Of a stretch of DNA of 64,000 nt, positions 39,851 to 49,791 are shown piece after piece. Below the pieces are notes generated by a model. That model was not told the DNA's origin. It made no database searches and was given only the letters and a program-made list of their open reading frames with translations. The first letter of the stretch is position 1. Every line of letters begins with the position of its first letter. Both the position numbers and the translations under genes were made by a program. Origin of the DNA: Listeria swaminathanii (GTDB lineage: Bacteria > Bacillota > Bacilli > Lactobacillales > Listeriaceae); NCBI RefSeq assembly GCF_014229645.1, contig NZ_JAATOD010000004.1, positions 124,001 to 188,000 on the forward strand, read 5' to 3'.

Positions 39851-42800
39851 ATGAAGCGAAGAGCAAGAAAAGGTAGTTTGGTTTTTATTCTTGGGATACT
39901 GATATTTAGCTGTTTAAGCGGGTTTGGGACAAATGTTTTCGCGATGGACGGGGAATATCACTCACCGTATGGGGATGATGATTTATATACGGTTCAGCCG
40001 ACAGAACGTTCACCTAGAGATCCGAAAGCTGGCGACGATGTTATTTTAAATATCACCACTTGGCCGATTGAAGATGGACAAAAAGTTTGGGTAGAGTGGA
40101 CTAAGAATGGAGTCGCACAAGAAGATGTAACAGCTGCCTACGATTACAACAGTGGCAACAACACGTACTGGAAAGCAGATTTAGGGAAATTCGAAAAAGG
40201 CGATGAAATTACTTATACAACAAAAGGTGCGACTAATGGAGGAACAGCTTACGAAAGCGGTCCGTTTACGTTTTATGTAACTGACTGGGAATACGTGCAA
40301 GATGTGAGCAGCGTAGTGGATAATGGCGATTCAATTACATTAAATATGACAGCGACTGCTGGGAACTTTACTCCGAAGTTATATCTTTCATTTGAAGATT
40401 TGGATACACTTCGCCTAGAACTTTCACCAACTGGTAAAGAAACAGGACACGCTGGGAAAACTGGCTATACAGTTGATGATACAGCAGAAAAAGTTACTGT
40501 AACAACAGAAGATTTACGCGTAGAAATCCAAAAATCACCTTACCGGATGGAAGTTTATCAAGCAGACGGGACTTTGCTTACAAGTGAGTATACAACAGCG
40601 AATAGCTTAGGTTGGTTAACAGATGGTAAAAATGTTATTAATCAGTACCAAAACAACTTTATGACACCGAGCGATGAAGCTTTTTATGGTTTTGGTGAGC
40701 GTTATGACACAATTAACCAACGCGGTAAAGATGTGGAAACATACGTATACAACGAGTATCAAGACCAAGCACAGCAAGAAAGAACATACTTAGCAGTACC
40801 ATTTTTCGTAAGTGCTAATAAATACGGGATGTTCGTTAATTCCGATTTTCATTCACAGTTCCAAATGGCTTCTAAAGTAGAAGACAAATATAGCTTTGTG
40901 TTGGACAATGATGGAACTATGACGAATATGCTTGATTACTATGTTATTAGTGGGAAAGATCAAAATGATATTGTGAATAATTACACAGACATAACAGGGA
41001 AAACGACTTTGTTGCCAAAATGGGCTTTCGGGCTTTGGATGTCAGCGAATGAGTGGGATAGAGAGTCTGATGTAAGTTCTGCACTTTCTAATGCCGAAGC
41101 AAATGATATTCCAGCAACAGGCTTTGTATTAGAACAATGGAGTGATGAAGAAACATACTATATTTGGAACAATGCGACCTATACAGCGAAGAAAAATGGG
41201 GAAGCATTCAGTTATGACGATTTTACTTTCAACGGGAAATGGACAGATCCTAAAGCAATGGTGGATAGCGTTCATGATGCAGGTATGAATATCGTTCTAT
41301 GGCAAGTTCCAGTATTAAAAGATGACAACACAGTATATGAACAAAGAGATAATGATGAAGCATACATGATAAGCCAAGGGTATAGTGCGGACGATGGAAC
41401 AGGGGCGCCTTACCGAGTTCCGGCATCTCAGTGGTTTGGAAATGGGATATTACTAGACTTCACTAACAAAGATGCTGTAGATTGGTGGACGTCGCAACGT
41501 GAGTATTTATTAACAGATGTAGGGATTGATGGATTTAAAACAGATGGTGGCGAGATGGTTTGGGGACGTGATACAACCTTCTCTAACGGCGAAAAAGGAC
41601 AAGAAATGAGAAACCGTTATCCAACTGATTATGTTTCTAGTTATTTTGATTTTGCAAAAAGTATTAATCCAGAAGCAGTTTCATTTAGTCGTTCAGGAAC
41701 TTCTGGTGCGCAAAAATCAGGCATTTACTGGTCTGGAGATCAAACTTCCACATTTGATTCTTTCCAAGCATCAGTAAAAGCTGGACTTAGTGCTTCTACA
41801 TCCGGTGTTTCGTATTGGGCATGGGATATGGCTGGATTTACGGGAGATTATCCAACAGCGGAACTATATAAACGCGCAACAGCTATGGCAGCTTTTGCAC
41901 CGATTATGCAATTCCACTCGGAAAAATCAGATCCATCGCCAAGTGAAGAACGTTCACCTTGGAATGCAGTAGCTAGAACAGGTGACGAAACGATTTTACC
42001 AACGTTCCAAAAATATTTGTATACACGAATGAATTTACTTCCATATATTTATACTGCGGCAAAAGACACTGCAGACAACGGAAAATCAATGATGCGCCAA
42101 ATGGCAATGGATTATCCGGAAGATGTCAATACACGTGATTTGGATGAGCAGTATATGTTTGGTGATGATTTACTTGTAGCGCCAATCGTTCAAGAAGGCC
42201 AAACAGAAAAAGAAGTTTATTTACCAGAAGGCGAATGGGTTGATCTTTGGAACGGCGGAATTCACCCAGGCGGCGAAACAATTTCTTATTATGCCGATGT
42301 AGATACGCTTCCTGTATTTGCAAAAGCTGGTGCGATTATTCCGATGAACATGACAGATGGCTACCAACTTGGCCAAAATGTCGGAAACGATTTAAAATCC
42401 TATGAAAATTTAACATTCCGAGTTTATCCATCTGGAGATAGCGAATATAGTTTCTATGATGATGTAAATGGCGGAGAAATGCGTGATATTAGTGTTTCTG
42501 AAGACTTTGCGAATGAAAAAGTAACAGTGAACCTTCCAGCAATGGCTGACGAAACAACGATGCAAGTTTTCAGTACAGAACCAACAAGTGTAACAATTGA
42601 CGGGGCGGATGTAGCAAAAGCGGATACGCTGGATGCATTTAACGAAGCAACGACTGGTTATTACTATGATACTGTACAAAACTTGACGTATGTAAAAGCG
42701 GCAACAAAAGATACTAAACAAGCAATCGTATTAAATGGCGTAAATCATGCTCCATATGAAGCTGAATTTGCTCATTTAACTAATGTAACTACTGCAAGTG

Positions 42801-43126
42801 ATCATGCTGGATACACTGGTACTGGTTTTGTAGCTGGCTTTGACGCAGAAAAAGAAGCGGTAGAATTTGATATCGATGCAGTGGACGGCGCTTCCGATTA
42901 TACAATGGAAGTTCGCTACAGTGCGGGAGTAGAAGATGCAACAAGAACGGTATATATAAACGGTAAAAAACAACAAATCACTTTACCGAAAACAGCTGAT
43001 TGGGATACTTGGGGCACAGTAGAAGTTCCAGTAACCTTGCAAGCTGGCAATAACCAAGTCGTATTTGATTTTGAAGCAGATGATACAGCAGGAATTAATT
43101 TTGACCATGTAGTTATTAAGAAATAA
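39851..43126 (+). CDS. Secreted GH31 alpha-glucosyltransferase, cycloalternan-forming (3-alpha-isomaltosyltransferase) type
   Basis: A 1091-residue secreted enzyme. The signal peptide ends near NVFA (residue about 31). An N-terminal Ig-like/CBM domain (about 40-150) is followed by the GH31 beta-sandwich and barrel (about 160-780) and a CBM35/CBM6-like domain (about 969-1091, beginning YEAEFAHL). The likely nucleophile is D565 in GFKTDGGE and the acid/base D630 in WSGDQTSTF. Length and domain order match CtsY-like enzymes; I recall lmo2446 as the cycloalternan-forming enzyme. ATG 39851 with GGGAGG upstream precedes a proper signal peptide; an in-frame ATG at 39755 lies in the promoter. Confidence 0.87.
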   Translation: MKRRARKGSLVFILGILIFSCLSGFGTNVFAMDGEYHSPYGDDDLYTVQPTERSPRDPKAGDDVILNITTWPIEDGQKVWVEWTKNGVAQEDVTAAYDYNSGNNTYWKADLGKFEKGDEITYTTKGATNGGTAYESGPFTFYVTDWEYVQDVSSVVDNGDSITLNMTATAGNFTPKLYLSFEDLDTLRLELSPTGKETGHAGKTGYTVDDTAEKVTVTTEDLRVEIQKSPYRMEVYQADGTLLTSEYTTANSLGWLTDGKNVINQYQNNFMTPSDEAFYGFGERYDTINQRGKDVETYVYNEYQDQAQQERTYLAVPFFVSANKYGMFVNSDFHSQFQMASKVEDKYSFVLDNDGTMTNMLDYYVISGKDQNDIVNNYTDITGKTTLLPKWAFGLWMSANEWDRESDVSSALSNAEANDIPATGFVLEQWSDEETYYIWNNATYTAKKNGEAFSYDDFTFNGKWTDPKAMVDSVHDAGMNIVLWQVPVLKDDNTVYEQRDNDEAYMISQGYSADDGTGAPYRVPASQWFGNGILLDFTNKDAVDWWTSQREYLLTDVGIDGFKTDGGEMVWGRDTTFSNGEKGQEMRNRYPTDYVSSYFDFAKSINPEAVSFSRSGTSGAQKSGIYWSGDQTSTFDSFQASVKAGLSASTSGVSYWAWDMAGFTGDYPTAELYKRATAMAAFAPIMQFHSEKSDPSPSEERSPWNAVARTGDETILPTFQKYLYTRMNLLPYIYTAAKDTADNGKSMMRQMAMDYPEDVNTRDLDEQYMFGDDLLVAPIVQEGQTEKEVYLPEGEWVDLWNGGIHPGGETISYYADVDTLPVFAKAGAIIPMNMTDGYQLGQNVGNDLKSYENLTFRVYPSGDSEYSFYDDVNGGEMRDISVSEDFANEKVTVNLPAMADETTMQVFSTEPTSVTIDGADVAKADTLDAFNEATTGYYYDTVQNLTYVKAATKDTKQAIVLNGVNHAPYEAEFAHLTNVTTASDHAGYTGTGFVAGFDAEKEAVEFDIDAVDGASDYTMEVRYSAGVEDATRTVYINGKKQQITLPKTADWDTWGTVEVPVTLQAGNNQVVFDFEADDTAGINFDHVVIKK

Positions 43127-43132
43127 AATATT

Positions 43133-43166
43133 AGCCGCCCTTTTTATGGATGAAAAGGGCGGTTAT
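43133..43166 (+). other. GC-rich intercistronic hairpin
   Basis: AGCCGCCCTTTT pairs with AAAAGGGCGGTT across an 8-base loop, without a real T-run. It probably stabilises the upstream mRNA end or reduces read-through to the LRR gene. A similar hairpin follows the second GH31 gene. Confidence 0.6.
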
Positions 43167-43186
43167 AGTAAAGGAGCTAGAAATGA

Positions 43187-44131
43187 ATGAAGAAAATAAT
43201 TGGACTAACGTTTATTGCAATTTGTTGTATTTTATTTGCACCAACGATAAAAGCACAAGCGGATACAGTTCCGTTGCCAGCGCCTATTATTGAAGCATTT
43301 CCAGTGGAAGCGATAGCGGAGGCATTTGCGGAAGAACTAGATAAAGATTCTGTCAATGATACGATTACGCAAGCAGATTTAGACACAATTACGGTTATTC
43401 CTTTACCTGGGTTAGATTTAACGGGGGAAGATTTAAGCGTACTAAACAATGAAGTGTTTCCAAATGCGGTTGAATTAGCGATTTGGAGTAATACTATTGG
43501 AGCAATGCCTGATTTATCAGATGCGCTTCCTGCTTTAGAAAATATTCAAGCAAATGGAGCGAGCATTACTGCTTTTCCAGATGCAAGCTATCCTAATTTA
43601 ACCAATGTTGATTTGAGTCAAAATAATTTTGGCTTTAATATTCCTAAGTTTGTTGGAATGGAGGGGCTAGTAAGCATTAACATGGAGCAAGCGGGATTGT
43701 CTGGCTATGTGGCGAAAGATATTTGGATGAATATGCCTAACTTAGATAAATTACTTCTTCGAGGGAATCACTTAATTTCTATTCCAGAAGATATCTTTCT
43801 ATCACAACAATTAAGCACGCATTCTTTTGATGAACAGACAGCGACTTATCCTAAAACAACGATTAAACAAGGAGAAAATTTAGAAGTTTTTGTTCCTTTT
43901 ATTTACCAAGCATTAGATTTTATTGCGCCAAGTAGTGGAAATTTAATTATTATCAAGGACAATGGCAGAACGCTTTATGAACCAGCTTATCCGACCTATG
44001 ATGGCTCGTACATGTACACTATTGAAACAGCTGGCTTACAACCGGGAGAGCATTTGCTAGAAATTTCATTAGGTTATAACTCTGGAGAATATACAGGTTG
44101 GTATGATTTCCCAGTAACTATTACGGAATAA
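43187..44131 (+). CDS. Secreted internalin-like leucine-rich protein, first copy
   Basis: A 314-residue secreted protein. The signal peptide ends around residue 26 (KAQA). The internalin cap follows (about 27-70), with PLPAPIIEAFP and the VNDTITQADLDTIT segment typical of InlA/InlB caps. Irregular leucine-rich repeats occupy about 75-215, and an Ig-like inter-repeat domain about 220-314. There is no LPXTG, GW, WxL or lipobox anchor, so it should be released. AAGGAG lies before ATG 43187. I recall lmo2445 in this position. A partner role with the GH31 enzymes is inferred from context. Confidence 0.85.
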   Translation: MKKIIGLTFIAICCILFAPTIKAQADTVPLPAPIIEAFPVEAIAEAFAEELDKDSVNDTITQADLDTITVIPLPGLDLTGEDLSVLNNEVFPNAVELAIWSNTIGAMPDLSDALPALENIQANGASITAFPDASYPNLTNVDLSQNNFGFNIPKFVGMEGLVSINMEQAGLSGYVAKDIWMNMPNLDKLLLRGNHLISIPEDIFLSQQLSTHSFDEQTATYPKTTIKQGENLEVFVPFIYQALDFIAPSSGNLIIIKDNGRTLYEPAYPTYDGSYMYTIETAGLQPGEHLLEISLGYNSGEYTGWYDFPVTITE

Positions 44132-44143
44132 AAAAGGGGCGAG

Positions 44144-47100
44144 ATGATGAAAAAAGGTATGAAGCAAGTTTGTGTCAGTTTAGCTGTTGTACCACTAGTT
44201 TGGCTGAATTTAGGGATAACTCAGCCACTACAAGTGGAAGTGAAAGCGGAAGAAACGAAGAAAAAAGAGACTCAAAAAAAAGCAAATACAGAGACTGCCA
44301 AGCAACTTAGTAAAGAAGAATATGCGAAATTAAGTGCGGAAGAAGGGCTTGGAAATGTCCTTGAAGCAACGGTGACAGACAATGTCATTACGCTTAAAAT
44401 TGATAACGGGGATGAAGCGGAAGATGATTACTTGGAAATTTCCCCGCTAGCGAATAATTTGCTCAAAGTGAATTTACGTCCGCGAAATATCGAAAACAGT
44501 GAATCCACACCTATGATTGATCCGAACGCAACGTTCACAGCGATTGGTGCAACCATTGATTTAGAATCAGATCCAATGATTATTTCAACAGACGAATGCA
44601 CACTTGAAATTGCTAAAGAGCCAGCGCGAATGACTTTTAAAGATAAAAATGGAAAAACGTTATTATCTGAATCAGCGGATGGCGGGATTTTCGATGGTGG
44701 AGTTAGATTTAAGCGTGGCGCTTCTGACCATGTTTACGGTGCATATGGAATTAGTTTTAGTGACGGAGACCTTGGAATGGAACGTGATGATACTGCGGCA
44801 GATAGTAATAAGACTGCTCAAGCGGGACAACAAGGTAATGCAGGTGGTCCATTTATGTGGTCTACAGCGGGATATGGCTTACTTGTAGATAGTGATGGCG
44901 GGTATCCGTACTCTGTTTCAGATGAAGAAAAATTGGAGTTTTATTATGGTGATACAGTTGTTGAAGGTCGTCGCTACGTGAAAGAAAATGTAGAGATGTA
45001 TTTAATGTCTGGTGAGCCAGAAGAAATTATGTCTTCTTATGCTGATGTAACTGGACATACACCAATGATGCCAAAATGGTCACTTGGATTCTCTAACTTT
45101 GAGTGGGGAACAAACGAAGCTGAATTTAGAGAAAACATTAATACGTATCGTGCGAAAGGGATTCCGATTGATTCTTTTGCATTTGATTATGATTGGAAAT
45201 TCTACGGAGATCCTACGTATGGTGGTGATTATGGTGAGTTTGCTTGGAATACAGAAAACTTCCCATCAGCAAAAGACACGACATTAAAATCAGATATGGA
45301 TGCACTAGGTGTAAAAATGATTGGGATTACAAAACCTCGTGTTGTAACTAATTTAGAAGATGGAACAGCAACGCAACAAGGGAAAGATGCAGAAGCAAAT
45401 GGCTACTGGTATCCAGGGCAATCTGCATATGAAGATTATGCATTCCCTGTAACGGTTAGAAGTATTGACCCATACAATGAAGATGAACGTAATTGGTGGT
45501 GGTCACATTCTGAGGATGCGCTAGATAAAGGGATTGTTGGTTGGTGGAATGATGAGACTGACAAAGTATCTTCTAATGGAGCAGATTATTGGTTTGGTAA
45601 TTTCACAACTGGATTTACTTCAGAAGCTATGTATGAGGGTCAACGCGACTATACAAATGAACGTGTTTGGCAAACAGGAAGAACCTTCTATCCAGGAGCA
45701 CAGCGTTATTCTACTTCTACTTGGTCCGGTGATATCGGCGTTCAGTGGAAAAAAGGAGAAGTTATTGACTGGGCAAATGGGATGCAAGAACAACCTAGTA
45801 CAATGCTTTCGACTATTAATTTAGGGCAGACGAAATGGGGCATGGATACAGGTGGTTTCAACGCAAATTCAGGTCAAGTGTTAAATCCAGACCCAGAACT
45901 TTATAGTCGTTGGATGGAATTTAGTTCGTTAGTTCCAGTTTTCCGTACGCATGGTAATCAAAATCAACAACGTCAACCTTGGTTCTATGGTGGCACAGCG
46001 GAAGAAGTAGCTAAAAGTAGCATGACTTGGCGCTATTCAATGATTCCTTATATGTATGCCTATGAACGTCAAGCATATGACTCTGGTGTTGGTCTAGTTC
46101 AACCACTTACTTTTGATAATCCAACTGATGAAAATGTGGTTAATTTAACAGATGAGTGGATGTTTGGGGACGGATTACTTGCCGCGCCTGTTTTAGAAGA
46201 AGGAGCTGGTTCTCGTGATATTTATTTACCAGCAGGAACATGGATTGACTACAACCGCGGAGATGTATACGAAGGAAATCAAACAATCAATTATGAAGTG
46301 AATGATGACGACTGGACAGATGTGCCAATGTTTGTGAAACAAGGTGCAATCATGCCGATGCAACAACCACAAAACTATGTTGGTGAAACAGCAGTCAAAA
46401 CAATTTATTTAGATACTTTTGCATCAGATAAAGAGACATCATTTACACATTATGATGATGACGGAAAATCTTTTGATTACGAAAAAGATACCTATTTAAA
46501 ACAAAAAATGACTACTTCAAAAACAGCTGATACTAGTACTTTCACGATTGGTGCGAAAGAAGGAAGTTATAAAGCGGATACAGAAAATTACATTGTAAAA
46601 CTACACGGAAATGCCGCTGAAAGTGTCCAAGTAAATGGCGCAGATAGCAAAGTTTATGACGATTTATCTGCTTTAGAAAATGCGGATGGTAGCGGATATG
46701 CAGTAGGTAGTGATGTTTACGGAGCAGTAACATACGTAAAAGTACCAGCTCAAGCCGGTTCCGATACTGTCATTACAACTTCAGGTTCTGCAAGTGTCGT
46801 ACAAACAGGAACATACGAAATGGAAACAGGATCCAATTTTGCAGATACAGTTGCTGATAAACCTGTTGCTGAAAAAACGTATGTGGATGGCTACGATAAA
46901 GACGGCGCCGGAACAACTATCTATGCAAATGTAAAAGATTCTGGTGATTATAATGTTGACTTAACTTACAAAAATGCTTCTTCGGACAACCAAGCATTAA
47001 GTATTTTTGTCAATGGTGAATACGTAAAACAAACAACGCTAAAACCAAGCACCGATTGGTCAGTTCAGTCCGAAGCATTGCCACTTTCAGCAGGGAAAAA

Positions 47101-48079
47101 TAGTATTTCTTATAAAGTGGTAACAGACACAGGCGATAAAGCTGATCAAGTATCACTAGACAAAGTAAGTATCGGCTTCACACCAACCGTAGCGAAAGTC
47201 GAAGCGGAAGAAGCAGATCTTGCCGGTACTTTAAAAGTAACGAATGATCATTGGTTCTATAGTGGAGCAGGCTTTGTTGGTGGATTTGGAACAGCGGGAG
47301 ATGAAATTAAGTTTGAAGTGGATGTACCAGCGGACGGCGAGTACGTATTAAACACACGAACTGCCAATGGAACTGGCATGCCGCAAACACTTGATTTATA
47401 CACAAATGGTGACTACAATTCTCGCGTAACTTTCCCTTCCGAAGGTGAAAACTGGAATATTTGGTCAGATACAGAAAAAGCAGTAAACCTAAAAGCAGGC
47501 ACCAATAAAATCACATTCCTAATGGACGGCGAAACTACTGGTAATGTAAATATTGATAGAATTCTTGTTTCAGCAGAACCAATCAATTCACCAGTACAGT
47601 CTGAAGTAAATCTATTAGATAATGGTGGATTTGAGCGTGATTCAGCTGCAACGACCAATTGGGTAGAGTCTCATCCTGATGGCCAAGACAAGGCATACGG
47701 CGTTGATAGCGGCTCTGGAGTCAATCCTCCAGAATCACCAGCATTTGGTAAACAGAGCGCTTATTTCTACTTACCTGGAGCTTACAAACAGACACTCGCT
47801 CAACAAATCGCAGTTCCGTCTAATAATGCGAATTATGACGTCGAAGCATGGGTTAAAGTAAGTAAAGATGATGCAGCAAAAGCACAAATGACAGTTAATA
47901 ATTATGATAGCAGCGATGGTAAAACAATTGACTTAGTTGCAGATGACGTTTGGCATTATGTAACAATTAAAGATGTCAAAGTAACAACAGGCAATATTAA
48001 TACTAGTTTCCAAATGGATTCCCCAGGAGGAACGAGCATTCACATTGATAATGTAAGAGTTATGCCATCTGCAGAATAA
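44144..48079 (+). CDS. Secreted GH31 alpha-glucosyltransferase, 6-alpha-glucosyltransferase (CtsZ) type
   Basis: A 1311-residue secreted enzyme. The N terminus is hydrophobic, ending near VEVKAEE, and is followed by a Lys/Glu/Thr-rich linker. The GH31 domain (about 65-760) has the probable nucleophile D470 in GWWNDETD and acid/base D530 in WSGDIGVQW. Three carbohydrate-binding-like domains follow (about 890-1015, 1020-1140 and 1158-1308). The length and modules fit the 6-alpha-glucosyltransferase that makes isomaltosyl substrate for the cycloalternan-forming enzyme. I recall lmo2444 here. It is 12 bp behind the first LRR gene. Product specificity is inferred. Confidence 0.85.
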   Translation: MMKKGMKQVCVSLAVVPLVWLNLGITQPLQVEVKAEETKKKETQKKANTETAKQLSKEEYAKLSAEEGLGNVLEATVTDNVITLKIDNGDEAEDDYLEISPLANNLLKVNLRPRNIENSESTPMIDPNATFTAIGATIDLESDPMIISTDECTLEIAKEPARMTFKDKNGKTLLSESADGGIFDGGVRFKRGASDHVYGAYGISFSDGDLGMERDDTAADSNKTAQAGQQGNAGGPFMWSTAGYGLLVDSDGGYPYSVSDEEKLEFYYGDTVVEGRRYVKENVEMYLMSGEPEEIMSSYADVTGHTPMMPKWSLGFSNFEWGTNEAEFRENINTYRAKGIPIDSFAFDYDWKFYGDPTYGGDYGEFAWNTENFPSAKDTTLKSDMDALGVKMIGITKPRVVTNLEDGTATQQGKDAEANGYWYPGQSAYEDYAFPVTVRSIDPYNEDERNWWWSHSEDALDKGIVGWWNDETDKVSSNGADYWFGNFTTGFTSEAMYEGQRDYTNERVWQTGRTFYPGAQRYSTSTWSGDIGVQWKKGEVIDWANGMQEQPSTMLSTINLGQTKWGMDTGGFNANSGQVLNPDPELYSRWMEFSSLVPVFRTHGNQNQQRQPWFYGGTAEEVAKSSMTWRYSMIPYMYAYERQAYDSGVGLVQPLTFDNPTDENVVNLTDEWMFGDGLLAAPVLEEGAGSRDIYLPAGTWIDYNRGDVYEGNQTINYEVNDDDWTDVPMFVKQGAIMPMQQPQNYVGETAVKTIYLDTFASDKETSFTHYDDDGKSFDYEKDTYLKQKMTTSKTADTSTFTIGAKEGSYKADTENYIVKLHGNAAESVQVNGADSKVYDDLSALENADGSGYAVGSDVYGAVTYVKVPAQAGSDTVITTSGSASVVQTGTYEMETGSNFADTVADKPVAEKTYVDGYDKDGAGTTIYANVKDSGDYNVDLTYKNASSDNQALSIFVNGEYVKQTTLKPSTDWSVQSEALPLSAGKNSISYKVVTDTGDKADQVSLDKVSIGFTPTVAKVEAEEADLAGTLKVTNDHWFYSGAGFVGGFGTAGDEIKFEVDVPADGEYVLNTRTANGTGMPQTLDLYTNGDYNSRVTFPSEGENWNIWSDTEKAVNLKAGTNKITFLMDGETTGNVNIDRILVSAEPINSPVQSEVNLLDNGGFERDSAATTNWVESHPDGQDKAYGVDSGSGVNPPESPAFGKQSAYFYLPGAYKQTLAQQIAVPSNNANYDVEAWVKVSKDDAAKAQMTVNNYDSSDGKTIDLVADDVWHYVTIKDVKVTTGNINTSFQMDSPGGTSIHIDNVRVMPSAE

Positions 48080-48085
48080 TAATAG

Positions 48086-48110
48086 AAGGGCGGGGATTTC
48101 CCCGTCCTTT
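48086..48110 (+). other. GC-rich intercistronic hairpin
   Basis: AAGGGCGGGGA pairs with TCCCCGTCCTTT around a very short loop. There is no clear T-run after it. It stands at the same place relative to the LRR gene as the hairpin at 43133. Confidence 0.6.
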
Positions 48111-48129
48111 ATAAATTGGAGGAGATAGT

Positions 48130-49191
48130 ATGAAAAATTTATTTAGACTATTCTTGGTATTTAGTATCGTTATTATCGGAGTTGTTTCTTTTAAAACGAT
48201 AGATGCAAGTGCAAGTGTGACAGATGTATATCCATTACCAGCCAGAATAATTGATGTTTTTCCTGATGAGAATTTAGCAGAAGATATGGTGGAAAACTTT
48301 GATAAAACAGATGTAACAGATGTAATCACGCAAGATGATGTAGATGCAGTGACGTCTTTAGGATTGGGTTATTTTAGCGATTATCTAACGGACGAAGATT
48401 TACAAATGCTGGGAAATGCTTATTTTACCAATGTAAATAATATTATGATTTATCCTACACAAACGATGTTTACAGGTTTTCCCGATTTACCAACCTTGCC
48501 GAAATTAGATACTTTAAGAGCAGAATGGGTCCAAACATCCGAAATACTATCTGCAAACATTACAGTACCCGATTATCAAAACTACCCAGAATTAACGTAT
48601 CTTGATCTTAGTAATAGAACCATCGTTGGCGGCTTACCAGATTTTTCTAATATTCCTAAGCTAGAAACCTTGTTGTTGAGCAATTGCGGACTCACTTCTG
48701 AAGACGTTCCAGATTTTACAAACTTGAAAAATTTGCAGAAAGTAAATTTTCAAACGAACCAATTTAGAACAGAAATGACGGATTTTACTCATTTGGATAG
48801 TTTGGTTAGTATGGATTTAAGTTATAATTATTTAAATGTGTTGCCGCCTACTATTGTGGATAAAGTAATCGTACTAGGTCAAATTGGAACTTTACCGGAT
48901 CAAAATGTTGCTTTTGGTGAGGATGCAAATATCACGCTACCAGCTTATACGCAACTGAATGATTTGGGGAGGATTAGTGGTTTTCAAGAAGTTTGGATTC
49001 GTGATTCAAATGAGCAAGAAATTTACAACGTGTTTGCAGTAGATTATGACGAAGCGACGAAGCAAATTATTGTGCCAACAAGTAGCCTTGATAGAGGCGA
49101 ATACACCATTGGAATTGATTTTAATGGCATAGAGCCTTATGTAGAAGAAGGCGAAGTTATGAATTACTCGGTAAAAATAACGATTAATTAA
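48130..49191 (+). CDS. Secreted internalin-like leucine-rich protein, second copy
   Basis: A 353-residue secreted protein built like the first copy: signal peptide ending around residue 30 (DASA), internalin-type cap with PLPARIIDVFPDENLAED and VTDVITQDDVDAVTSL, leucine-rich repeats at about 80-245 (LTYLDLSN, LETLLLSNCGL, LVSMDLSYNYL), and an Ig-like domain at about 250-353. No wall or membrane anchor is visible. TTGGAGGAG precedes the start. It is the last gene of the operon. I do not recall it from EGD-e; duplicated with divergence from the first copy is the simplest explanation. Confidence 0.85.
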   Translation: MKNLFRLFLVFSIVIIGVVSFKTIDASASVTDVYPLPARIIDVFPDENLAEDMVENFDKTDVTDVITQDDVDAVTSLGLGYFSDYLTDEDLQMLGNAYFTNVNNIMIYPTQTMFTGFPDLPTLPKLDTLRAEWVQTSEILSANITVPDYQNYPELTYLDLSNRTIVGGLPDFSNIPKLETLLLSNCGLTSEDVPDFTNLKNLQKVNFQTNQFRTEMTDFTHLDSLVSMDLSYNYLNVLPPTIVDKVIVLGQIGTLPDQNVAFGEDANITLPAYTQLNDLGRISGFQEVWIRDSNEQEIYNVFAVDYDEATKQIIVPTSSLDRGEYTIGIDFNGIEPYVEEGEVMNYSVKITIN

Positions 49192-49194
49192 TTG

Positions 49195-49250
49195 AAAACT
49201 TGTGACATGCTAAATAATAGTTGCACATTTGGCTATGTCACAAGTTTTTT
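49195..49250 (+). terminator. Terminator of the GH31-LRR operon
   Basis: A stem of about 14 bp (AAACTTGTGACAT with ATGTCACAAGTTT), large loop and T6. Confidence 0.88.
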
Positions 49251-49254
49251 CTGA

Positions 49255-49283
49255 TTGTAAAGCCTCGTTTTTTCCTGTATAAT
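49255..49283 (+). promoter_or_regulatory. Promoter of ssrA
   Basis: TTGTAA (49255-49260), 17-bp spacer and TATAAT (49278-49283), about 24 bp before the mature tmRNA 5' end. Confidence 0.85.
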
Positions 49284-49306
49284 AACTACTGTTAGACTTT
49301 AACTCT

Positions 49307-49673
49307 GGGGATGTTACGGATTCGACAGGGATAGTTCGAGCTTGAGTTGCGAGTCGGGGGGATCGTCCTCGTTATCAACGTCAAAGCCAATAATAACTGG
49401 CAAAGAAAAACAAAACCTAGCTTTCGCTGCCTAATAAGCAGTAGCATAGCTGATCCTCCGTGCATCGCCCATGTGCTACGGTAAGGGTCTCACTCTAAGT
49501 GGGCTACACTAGTTAATCTCCGTCTGGGGTTAAATAGAAGAGCTTAATCAGACTAGCTGAATGGAAGCCTGTTACCGGGCCGATGTTTATGCGAAATACT
49601 AATACGGTGACTACGCTCGTAGATATTTAAGTGCCGATATTTCTGGACGTGGGTTCGACTCCCACCATCTCCA
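49307..49673 (+). ncRNA. ssrA: Transfer-messenger RNA (tmRNA)
   Basis: The 5' end GGGGATG pairs with CATCTCC near the 3' end to form the alanine-tRNA-like acceptor stem, and the T-loop GGTTCGACTCC is present. The tag reading frame (49399-49434) encodes GKEKQNLAFAA and ends TAA, the Listeria-type degradation tag. With SmpB it rescues stalled ribosomes and marks the nascent protein for ClpXP. The encoded sequence stops at the discriminator base; CCA is added. Confidence 0.97.
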
Positions 49674-49702
49674 TAAAATGAAAAACGTTATGAATGGCTT
49701 TA

Positions 49703-49726
49703 TGAAGCTGTTTGTAGCTTTTTTAT
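49703..49726 (+). terminator. Terminator of ssrA
   Basis: A 6-bp stem (AAGCTG/TAGCTT) followed by T6. An ORF start at 49678 would run through it and is rejected. Confidence 0.7.
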
Positions 49727-49791
49727 TTACAGTATTTAACTCCACGGTTAACGATGAAAATAAACAAAGTGACATTATAGGGAGGCTATCA

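Noticed and set aside
49678..49791. 38-residue extension of the ORF after ssrA
   Set aside because: It starts right behind the tmRNA 3' end and reads through the ssrA terminator; ATG 49792 has a good ribosome binding site.
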